From positions 434,001-498,000 of the forward strand of contig JAHIVH010000070.1 in the NCBI GenBank assembly GCA_018816735.1: a DNA stretch of 64,000 nucleotides, in the 5' to 3' direction. Shown in pieces: positions 57,083 through 64,000 of the stretch. The notes below the pieces were generated by a model, which saw only the letters and a list, made by a program, of their open reading frames with translations, ran no database searches and had not been told where the DNA came from. This DNA is from Pseudomonadota bacterium (GTDB lineage Bacteria; Desulfobacterota; Desulfobacteria; Desulfobacterales; JAHIVH01). How positions within the stretch are numbered: position 1 is the stretch's first letter; each line of letters opens with the position of its first letter. Both the position numbers and the translations under genes were made by a program.

Positions 57083-58342
57083 ATGAAAAAGATCATATTA
57101 TTGACCATTTTAGCTGCTGTCTTTTTTACCGCACACGCATTTGCCTCCGAATTTGGGGATGTTGATATTCACGGATTTATATCTCAGGGATATCTGCAGA
57201 CAGATAAAATTAATTTTCTGGCAGAAACAAAAGATGGCACATTTCAGTTTAACGAACTGGCCCTGAATTTTGCAACCATCCTTTCGCCCGGACTCAGGGT
57301 GGGTATGCAGTTGTTTGCCTATGATCTGGGAGACCGTGGAAATGATGAACTCACAGTTGAATGGTGTTATGCCGATTACCAGTGGAAGGAGTGGCTGGGA
57401 TTCAGGGTTGGATCCATGAAAACCCCTCATGGCTTATACAATGAAATCAGGGATATGGATATGCTCCGACCGACCATTTTTCTTCCTATGGGCGTATATT
57501 CAGAGGTCATTCGAGATGAACTCCAGAGTAACAGGGGGATGGCTGCTTATGGTTTGGTTTCATTGGGTGGATTGGGACGTCTTTCCTACCTGATGCAATT
57601 GGGACAGATGACGGTCGACAAAGACAAAGGGTTTGCCAGGGCCGCAGAATTGTTGGCTGAACGTAATTTCGAGTTACAAGGTTTTACAATTAATGCTGAC
57701 ACGAAAGATATCCATTCGGGATACACATCAAATGGTGTGTTAAAATGGTACACCTTTATTGATGGCCTGATGCTTGGCATCACAGGGTTCAACAACAATA
57801 ATATGGATACAACAATTCGGACTAATGGCAGTTTGAATAATATCCCTTTTGAATATCAATTCCAAAGTCATATAACGGAATGGTGGGGGATGGTGGCCAG
57901 TGGCCAGTATGAGTGGTATGATCTGGTGCTGACCTATGAATATTTCAGAAGCGATATGAAAACGACTACCAGAGACAGTGAAACATATGTCGTGCCCATA
58001 TTTGGGGTGGATGGTAAAAACGAAAAAAGTCCACTTATGGCTTGGTATATCAATTTGTCTTACCGGTTTTCTGCCTTTGTCGAATGCGCGTATACGTACA
58101 CTGAGTATTATGAAAATATAAATGATAGAGACGGCACAAGTTACAAGGAAAGCGGACTGGACGACTACCTGGCATGGGCCAAATCGTCTGTATTTTCGAC
58201 CCGTTTTGACATCAATGACAACTGGATTTTAAAATTAGAATACACCTATACAGACGGACAGTTATATTTCAATCCTGCTGAAAATGATAAGTTAAGCCGT
58301 TACTGGAGTATGTATGGGATAAAAGTAACGTATACGTTCTAG
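57083..58342 (+). CDS. Porin-like outer-membrane protein
   Basis: A 419-residue exported protein with a cleavable signal (about 1-21, ending AHAFAS). The mature part is a long series of amphipathic strands with aromatic girdles (VDIHGFISQGYLQTDKI, FRVGSMKTPHGLYNEI) and ends in Phe after KVTYTF. AAGGAGG precedes the ATG. It directly follows the PstS-like gene. A role in anion or other small-solute passage is inference. Confidence 0.7.
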   Translation: MKKIILLTILAAVFFTAHAFASEFGDVDIHGFISQGYLQTDKINFLAETKDGTFQFNELALNFATILSPGLRVGMQLFAYDLGDRGNDELTVEWCYADYQWKEWLGFRVGSMKTPHGLYNEIRDMDMLRPTIFLPMGVYSEVIRDELQSNRGMAAYGLVSLGGLGRLSYLMQLGQMTVDKDKGFARAAELLAERNFELQGFTINADTKDIHSGYTSNGVLKWYTFIDGLMLGITGFNNNNMDTTIRTNGSLNNIPFEYQFQSHITEWWGMVASGQYEWYDLVLTYEYFRSDMKTTTRDSETYVVPIFGVDGKNEKSPLMAWYINLSYRFSAFVECAYTYTEYYENINDRDGTSYKESGLDDYLAWAKSSVFSTRFDINDNWILKLEYTYTDGQLYFNPAENDKLSRYWSMYGIKVTYTF

Positions 58343-58587
58343 TGAATCGTTATCCCGGCCGCCTTGTGAGCGCCAATCCGCTCCAGGTAAGCGATAAATT
58401 TATCCACGGACTGTTTTGGCGTATTGAATTCGGAGAGGAGTTCTTCTTTTGTCAGAAGGCTCACATCTTCTGAAATAAACTGTTTGATACTCATTTCCAT
58501 GGAAAGCCTGTCTTCTCCATCCAGATGTTTACTAAGAATGTATTTAAGGGCTTCCTCAAGGCTTTTCAGCATATCGTCTTTGGTCAT
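58339..58587 (-). CDS. Small hypothetical protein behind dut
   Basis: An 82-residue acidic, helical protein (MTKDDMLKSLEEALKYILSKHLDGEDRLSMEMS). No family recognised. It overlaps the dut stop by one base and is the last gene of the pnp-dut run; convergent with the porin-like gene. Confidence 0.6.
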   Translation of the reverse strand: MTKDDMLKSLEEALKYILSKHLDGEDRLSMEMSIKQFISEDVSLLTKEELLSEFNTPKQSVDKFIAYLERIGAHKAAGITIH

Positions 58588-59045
58588 TAAACACCTGTGT
58601 GCCCGAACCCGCCTGTGCTTCTGTCTGTGTCATCGAGTTCTTCCACAATTTCCACTTTGGCCTGGTACACCTTTTTAATGATCATCTGGGCAATGCGATC
58701 TCCACGCTTAATCGTGTACGGCTCTCTTCCCAGATTGATGACCGCGATTTTGACTTCTCCCCGGTAATCGGAATCGATGGTGCCCGGAGAGTTGATAATA
58801 CCAATACCATGCTTGACGGCAAGGCCGCTGCGGGGACGAATCTGTGCCTCGTATCCTCTGGGGACGGCCATGGCAAATCCGGTGGGGATAAGGGAAATCG
58901 TGCCGGGTGCGAGGATCAGATCTGTTTCAACCCCGGCGCACACATCCATGCCTGCGGCTTCTTCTGTCATGTAACGGGGGAGTGGAATATCATTTGTTTT
59001 TTCAGGAGAAATACGTCTGAATTTGATAATTGGGCTTTCTTTCAA
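58587..59045 (-). CDS. dut: Deoxyuridine 5'-triphosphate nucleotidohydrolase
   Basis: A 152-residue trimeric dUTPase converting dUTP to dUMP. Conserved motifs are in order: AAGMDVCAG, RPRSGLAVKHG, NSPGTIDSDYRGEV, RGDRIAQMI and the C-terminal RSTGGFGHTGV. It lies 44 bases behind the M16 protease gene in the same direction. Confidence 0.96.
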   Translation of the reverse strand: MKESPIIKFRRISPEKTNDIPLPRYMTEEAAGMDVCAGVETDLILAPGTISLIPTGFAMAVPRGYEAQIRPRSGLAVKHGIGIINSPGTIDSDYRGEVKIAVINLGREPYTIKRGDRIAQMIIKKVYQAKVEIVEELDDTDRSTGGFGHTGV

Positions 59046-59089
59046 TTGATAGGCACCTTTTAAGATGATCTGAATTTAAGATACAGGTA

Positions 59090-60355
59090 TTAAAAATGAA
59101 TTTGTTCTTCAAACTGTTTTGAATCCTCAACAGGCCCTAAAAACACCGCTGCCGGTTGTATATGATCAAACAGGTCTGTACAGAGATTTTTAATATCGTC
59201 AATGGTGGTGGCGTTTATTTTTTCAATAATTTCTGAAAGGGGGATATAATGTCCAAAATGGATTTCATTTTGGGTAAGTCGTACCATCTGGTTATCCGTG
59301 CTTTCCGATGACAGCATGATGTTTCCTTTGGTATATTCTTTTGCATCCTGAAGTTCGGTTTGAGAGACATATTCATTTTTAAGATTCCGGATCTCAGAAA
59401 GAATGAGATCAAGGGACGTGTTCACCATTTCAGGAGAAGTGCCGACGTAAATACCGAACATTCCCGTATCCACACCTGCAGAGGTAAAGGAATAAACAGA
59501 ATAGGCGAGCCCTCTTTTTTCCCTGATTTCCTGAAACAGTCTGGAACTCATGTTTCCACCAAGAATCGTATTCATGAGAGATATGGCAAAGCGTCTTTTA
59601 TCGGTGATGCTGATCCCTTCTGTTCCAATGCACATATGAACCTGTTCAATATCACGCTGGGTTATTGCGACCGTCGATTGCGGTGAAGGTGGTATCCGGA
59701 CGGGAAGTTTTTTGCCTGGCTTTATGGTTTCAAAAGAAGGGCCTATAAGGTCGAGAAGCCGGTTATGTTCGACATTGCCTGCTGCTGAAATTATAATCCG
59801 GTCTGGCTGATAAAAATGATGAAAGAACTGCTTGATGGCATCTGCTTTAAACTGCTTGACGGTTTCTCTGCTGCCCAATATGGATCGCCCCAGAGGATGC
59901 TTTCCCCATAAATTCTGTTCAAGGAGCGTATGGATGTATTCTTCAGGGTTATCTTCTATCATGCCTATTTCAGAAAGAATAACCGGACGTTCATTTTCAA
60001 CTTCCTGCTCACTGAACTCGGAATTTAAAAAGATGTCTGAAAGGATGTCCGCCATAGTGGAAAGATGCGTATCCATCACTCTCGCGTGAAAGCAGGTATT
60101 TTCCATGGACGTAAACGCATTTGTCTGGCCACCAATAGCATCAAACTCTTTGGCGAGTTGGTAGGCGGATCTTTTTTTTGTCCCTTTAAAGAGCATATGC
60201 TCTATAAAATGGGAAAGGCCATTTTCGTGGATGCGTTCATCCCTGGCGCCCACATTGACCCAAATCCCCATGGAAACGGATCTCACATGGGGGATGGTTT
60301 TGGTAAGGATTTTAACCCCGTTTTTTAAAACGGTTTTATTGACGGTCGGATTCAT
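59090..60355 (-). CDS. M16-family zinc metalloprotease
   Basis: A 421-residue pitrilysin-type peptidase with the inverted zinc motif His49-x2-Glu52-His53 (HFIEHML) and the distal Glu in [15 protein letters not shown]. The C-terminal half is the inactive lobe, with the substrate-binding GLAYSVYSF pattern. It follows pnp, as in many Gram-negatives, and overlaps its stop by 20 bases. Confidence 0.94.
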   Translation of the reverse strand: MNPTVNKTVLKNGVKILTKTIPHVRSVSMGIWVNVGARDERIHENGLSHFIEHMLFKGTKKRSAYQLAKEFDAIGGQTNAFTSMENTCFHARVMDTHLSTMADILSDIFLNSEFSEQEVENERPVILSEIGMIEDNPEEYIHTLLEQNLWGKHPLGRSILGSRETVKQFKADAIKQFFHHFYQPDRIIISAAGNVEHNRLLDLIGPSFETIKPGKKLPVRIPPSPQSTVAITQRDIEQVHMCIGTEGISITDKRRFAISLMNTILGGNMSSRLFQEIREKRGLAYSVYSFTSAGVDTGMFGIYVGTSPEMVNTSLDLILSEIRNLKNEYVSQTELQDAKEYTKGNIMLSSESTDNQMVRLTQNEIHFGHYIPLSEIIEKINATTIDDIKNLCTDLFDHIQPAAVFLGPVEDSKQFEEQIHF

Positions 60356-62438
60356 CTTGAGTTTCCATAGCTGCTTTATAACTGAGTCTGATTTTACCGT
60401 CTTTTGTCACTTCAAGTACCTTTACTTTAATTGTATCACCTTCCTTTACCACATCCGTTACTTTCTTGACGCGATGGTTGGCAAGTTCGGAGATATGAAC
60501 AAGTCCGTCTGTTCCACTTTTTATTTGTACAAATGCACCGAAATCCGTGGTCTTGACAACAAGACCTTGATAGATACCACCGACCTCCGGATCTGTTCCG
60601 ATATCGGTCACCAGCTTCATGGCAGCTGTGCCATCATCATGATTGACAGCTGCAATTTTAATCAGACCTTTATCATCGATTTCTATTTTGGTATTGGTTT
60701 CTGACTGAATCTGCCGGATCACTTTTCCGCCAGGGCCTATGATATCACGGATTTTATCCGGATTGATCTGAACGGTATAAATCCTGGGAGCATAAGGAGA
60801 CAGTTCGTCCCTGGGTGTTTGGATAGCCAGCATCATTTTATCAAGAATATGAAGACGTCCTTTGCGTGCCTGCTCCAGAGCATTTGTAAGAATATCAGAT
60901 GAAAGCTCTTTTATTTTTATATCCATCTGGAGAGCGGTGATACCATCTTTTGTACCGGTGACTTTGAAGTCCATATCACCGGTGTGATCTTCGTCTCCAA
61001 GAATATCGGAAAGAATAACCGTGGCATCCCCATCTGATACAAGTCCCATGGCAATTCCTGATACCGGGGCCTTAATGGGAACACCGCCATCCATTAAAGC
61101 CAGGATACCCGAACAGACGGTTCCCATGGAAGAGCTTCCGTTAGATTCAAGAACTTCAGAAACAAGTCTTATGGTATAGTCAAAGTCAGCTTTGTCCGGC
61201 AGAACTTTTTCAATGGCTCTGCCTGCAAGTGTGCCATGGCCGATGTCCCTGCGGCTGGGACCGCCGGGACGCTTGCATTCACCGACTGAATAAGGCGGGA
61301 AATTATAATGAAGCATGAATGGTCTTACTTCATCACCATTCAAGGATTCAATACGCTGCTCGTCCTGGCCTGAACCAAGAGTGAGAATGCCCATGACCTG
61401 GGTCTCTCCTCTGGTGAAGAGTGCACTGCCATGAGGTCTGGGCAGTATCCCGACTTCACAGGCGATCGGTCGGATTTCGTCAAATTTTCTGCCATCAATT
61501 CGCTTGCCTTCCTTAAGAACAATATCCCTGCAGATTTTTTTCTTCAGGTCATCGAACATGGCGCTGATGTCACTTTTACACTCTTTGTATTCATCGCCCA
61601 GCGCGTTGACAAGTTTTTCTTTGGCACTTCTTACCGCCTTTCCTCTTTCAATTTTATCAGGAACCTGAACCGCCTGATAAATATCTTCTTTGGCCAGGGT
61701 ATTAATTTTTTCTTCAAGCACCGTGTTCTTTTCTTTTTCAGTGAGAACTCTTTTGGGGCAGTTTATGGCTTGGGCAAGCTGCTTCTGGATATCTATTATC
61801 GGTTGGATCGCCTTATGACCAAAATTGATCGCCGCAATCATATCTGCTTCGCTGACCACGTTGGCGCCGCCTTCAACCATGATGACACCTGTTTTTGAGC
61901 CAGCAACCACAATGTTAATGTCGCATTTGTCATATTCATGCAACATTGGGTTTGCCTTAAACTGACCATCAATTCGCCCGACCCTGACAGCCCCGATAGG
62001 ACCTTCAAACGGGATGTCGGATATGGAAAGTGCTGCGGATGCACCCACCATAGCCAGAGTATCCGCGTCATTTTCCCTGTCCATGGAAAGGACTGTTGCG
62101 ATGATTTGAGTTTCATAAAAATAATTTTTAGGGAAAAGGGGGCGAATAGGACGATCAATCAGGCGGCAGGTTAAAATTTCCTTTTCACTGGGCCGTCCGA
62201 TTTCACGTCTGAAATAGTTGCCGGGAATACGACCGGCTGCATAAATTTTTTCCTGGTATTCCACAGATAAAGGCAGAAAATCTGAATTTTCATTTGCATC
62301 CTTTGCCCCTACTACGGTTACGAGGATGATGGTTTCACCATATTGAACGACCGCAGCACCTGAGGCCTGCTTGGCCAATTTCCCTGATTTAATGGTGAGT
62401 GGCTTTCCTTCAATTTCGGTTGTAAATATAAGTTCCAA
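60336..62438 (-). CDS. pnp: Polyribonucleotide nucleotidyltransferase
   Basis: A 700-residue phosphorolytic exoribonuclease. Two RNase PH cores (about 10-215 and 315-545) are present, the second with [12 protein letters not shown] and [11 protein letters not shown]. They are followed by KH ([20 protein letters not shown]) and S1 ([32 protein letters not shown]) domains. The start is TTG after AGGAG. rpsO lies upstream across a 320-base gap, the classic order. Confidence 0.97.
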   Translation of the reverse strand: MELIFTTEIEGKPLTIKSGKLAKQASGAAVVQYGETIILVTVVGAKDANENSDFLPLSVEYQEKIYAAGRIPGNYFRREIGRPSEKEILTCRLIDRPIRPLFPKNYFYETQIIATVLSMDRENDADTLAMVGASAALSISDIPFEGPIGAVRVGRIDGQFKANPMLHEYDKCDINIVVAGSKTGVIMVEGGANVVSEADMIAAINFGHKAIQPIIDIQKQLAQAINCPKRVLTEKEKNTVLEEKINTLAKEDIYQAVQVPDKIERGKAVRSAKEKLVNALGDEYKECKSDISAMFDDLKKKICRDIVLKEGKRIDGRKFDEIRPIACEVGILPRPHGSALFTRGETQVMGILTLGSGQDEQRIESLNGDEVRPFMLHYNFPPYSVGECKRPGGPSRRDIGHGTLAGRAIEKVLPDKADFDYTIRLVSEVLESNGSSSMGTVCSGILALMDGGVPIKAPVSGIAMGLVSDGDATVILSDILGDEDHTGDMDFKVTGTKDGITALQMDIKIKELSSDILTNALEQARKGRLHILDKMMLAIQTPRDELSPYAPRIYTVQINPDKIRDIIGPGGKVIRQIQSETNTKIEIDDKGLIKIAAVNHDDGTAAMKLVTDIGTDPEVGGIYQGLVVKTTDFGAFVQIKSGTDGLVHISELANHRVKKVTDVVKEGDTIKVKVLEVTKDGKIRLSYKAAMETQDESDRQ

Positions 62439-62722
62439 TTTTTTCTCCTGGTCACAATGCGGCTGAAAACATTACTCCGTGCTATGAAGAATAAAAATGA
62501 TCGCGCACATGAAACATCAAATGTTTTTTTTGGGTATTGAGAATTGTGCATTTGATATACCAGGTGCGCCTATTTTTATGTAAAGGTTTGAAGCACATGT
62601 GTTAAGCGTTAAGCCGCAAAATGAAATTATAATGTTTTTGAGCCTGTTTAAGTAATTTTTCTTTGGCAACAGGTTCTTTTGGGTTAATACCGATGAAATT
62701 GTTTTCATCTATAAATCATAGA

Positions 62723-62749
62723 CGGCATGTTGGTGCCAGGAACATGCCG
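62723..62749 (-). other. Hairpin in the rpsO-pnp spacer
   Basis: CGGCATGTT and AACATGCCG form a 9-bp perfect stem with a 9-base loop, just behind rpsO. No U-run follows, so it could be a processing or regulatory hairpin like those between rpsO and pnp elsewhere. The rest of the 62439-62761 gap shows no further gene. Confidence 0.5.
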
Positions 62750-62761
62750 CCCGTAATGGTT

Positions 62762-63031
62762 TTACCTTCTCAATCCCAATGTTTCAATGATCGTTCGGTA
62801 TCTGTTGACATCCTTGTTCTTTACATAATTTAAAAGTCTTCTCCTGCGTCCGACAAGAATCAAAAGACCTCTTCGTGAATGATGATCCTTTTTGTGGATC
62901 TTCACATGTTCGGTCAGATAGGTGATCCTTTCAGACAAAAGGGCAATCTGAACTTCAGGTGATCCTGTGTCTGAGTCATGCAGCTTGAACTGGCCAATAA
63001 TTTCTTGCTTTTTTTCCGTTGAAAAAACCAC
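62762..63031 (-). CDS. rpsO: 30S ribosomal protein S15
   Basis: An 89-residue protein with the whole S15 pattern ([55 protein letters not shown]). It binds 16S rRNA and often represses its own translation. AGGAGGAAGGCG precedes the GTG/ATG start region, and it lies between truB and pnp. Confidence 0.97.
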   Translation of the reverse strand: MVFSTEKKQEIIGQFKLHDSDTGSPEVQIALLSERITYLTEHVKIHKKDHHSRRGLLILVGRRRRLLNYVKNKDVNRYRTIIETLGLRR

Positions 63032-63192
63032 GCCTTCCTCCTTTTGGAATAAATATCTATTTATTATTATCTAAAAGGCTTATGCAGTATCAAATCATCC
63101 GATATTCCATTCAGGTGGTGCCATTTGATTGAACATAAACCTAAACCATCGAGTTTAAAAACGTTCTATTATCCCTTTTAATTTTAAAAATA

Positions 63193-64000
63193 TCAATGGT
63201 TAAAAACACAACAATATTTATAAGAAGCCCCGCTTTCATATTTTACAACAGCCACAAGCTCTTTGTTTGGGGTCACAATTTTCATGTATGGTCCTTTTGG
63301 TAAAGGATTATCAGCCGGGGTGCCCAAAGGCTGCCCGGATTTTATTCTTTTTTCCATCTCCCCGTCAACGATCATCTCATCCATGCTTTTTAATGCTGTT
63401 GACATGGGAATCATTTTGTCCTTTAGTTTTTCTTCTTCATCCAGTTCATTCAGTATGGACAAGGGGATGGCATCTTTCAGAGTGAAGCCGCAACTTTCCG
63501 TCCGCCTCAGGGTTTTCAGATGTCCACCACACATCAGTTTTTTACCGATGTCTGCGCATAGTGTCCGGATGTATGTACCTGCAGAGCATGAAACTTCAAG
63601 CCATATGGAGGGTTTGTCAATCCTGAGAATATCAATATGTTTGATATGTATGGATCGAGCCGGCTTTTGAATCGGATTCCCCATTCTAGCCAGTTTGTAA
63701 AGCGGCACCCCATGATGTTTCAACGCAGAATATACAGGTGGCAACTGTTCCTGGAAACCTTCAAACGCCTTGATTGTATCTGAAATCTGTTGATCTGTCA
63801 GACGGTGCACATTTTCAAAACGTTCAGCAATGATGTTTCCCGTTGCATCCTGGGTATCTGTTTCAATGCCAAGAATCAGTTCGGCCACGTAGGTTTTATC
63901 TCCTTTCAGAAAAAATTGGGAGAGCCTGGTGCCCTGATTGATCCCACAGATCATCACACCGGTTGCAAATGGATCAAGTGTGCCTGTGTGCCCGACTTTT
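63193..64000 (-). CDS. truB: tRNA pseudouridine synthase B (N-terminus outside window)
   Basis: The visible 269 codons run from KVGHTGTLDPFATGVMMICG, which contains the catalytic Asp, to a C-terminal PUA-like tail. The enzyme makes pseudouridine 55 in the T loop of tRNAs. The start and the first tens of residues lie beyond the right edge; the reading frame is continuous to 64000. Followed by rpsO and pnp in the usual order. Confidence 0.93.
   Translation of the reverse strand, partial: KVGHTGTLDPFATGVMICGINQGTRLSQFFLKGDKTYVAELILGIETDTQDATGNIIAERFENVHRLTDQQISDTIKAFEGFQEQLPPVYSALKHHGVPLYKLARMGNPIQKPARSIHIKHIDILRIDKPSIWLEVSCSAGTYIRTLCADIGKKLMCGGHLKTLRRTESCGFTLKDAIPLSILNELDEEEKLKDKMIPMSTALKSMDEMIVDGEMEKRIKSGQPLGTPADNPLPKGPYMKIVTPNKELVAVVKYESGASYKYCCVFNH

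Noticed and set aside
62517-62708. 63-codon frame between rpsO and pnp
   Set aside because: No ribosome site and no family resemblance; the spacer is better described as untranslated with a hairpin.

Overview
The window is a contiguous piece of chromosome from an anaerobic sulfate reducer, most likely a marine member of the Desulfobacterales (Desulfobacterota). The main evidence is a complete dsrMKJOP operon (22567-27516), which encodes the membrane complex that links the quinone pool to dissimilatory sulfite reduction. Sigma-54 enhancer-binding regulation, TRAP-type uptake, flotillin/NfeD genes and several iron-sulfur proteins fit the same picture. Most of the window is ordinary, densely packed chromosomal sequence. 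No rRNA, tRNA, CRISPR array, complete insertion sequence or prophage was seen.

Left part (1-13700): the 5' end of mgtE; a sigma-54 two-component system (sensor kinase plus NtrC-type regulator) divergent from an htrA/degP protease gene, with two 17-bp palindromes and a sigma-54 promoter between them; a 550-base stretch with three hairpins behind htrA; an AEC-type permease; an SCP2-like protein gene flanked by inverted copies of a G/C-rich repeat; an orphan TRAP substrate-binding protein; a GntR/FCD regulator interrupted by one in-frame UGA; a lysine 2,3-aminomutase-like radical SAM enzyme; an outer-membrane beta-barrel; a gamma carbonic anhydrase; and guanine deaminase.

Centre (13700-35300): a DtxR regulator divergent from feoA-feoB and a small Cys-rich Feo protein; a minus-strand nfeD-nfeD-floA cluster; a sugar isomerase-like TIM barrel; an RsbRD-domain protein followed by dsrMKJOP and a strong terminator; then a housekeeping run rplU-rpmA-obgE-proB-proA-nadD-rsfS-gpmI.

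Right part (35300-64000): a zinc-ribbon/HEAT protein; a diguanylate cyclase followed by a chemotaxis-like signalling operon (cheR, cheA, cheD, HDOD, cheY-like, cheX, cheB) without any methyl-accepting receptor or separate cheW, whose CheA carries two MshEN-like 24-residue motifs; an AT-rich two-gene insert with an HD-domain dNTPase-like protein; nitroreductase, oxidoreductase and ferredoxin genes; a TetR gene with an operator next to a decayed acyl-CoA synthetase gene and an intact CocE/NonD-type hydrolase; a DUF362 ferredoxin; a short phosphate-binding-like protein paired with a porin-like barrel; and the conserved truB-rpsO-pnp-M16 protease-dut block on the minus strand, with truB running off the right edge.

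The observations most worth following are the MCP-less Che operon with a possible c-di-GMP-binding CheA, the UGA plus SECIS-like hairpin in the GntR gene, the palindrome/sigma-54 circuit in front of htrA, the hairpin cluster behind htrA, and the AT-rich HD-phosphohydrolase insert.
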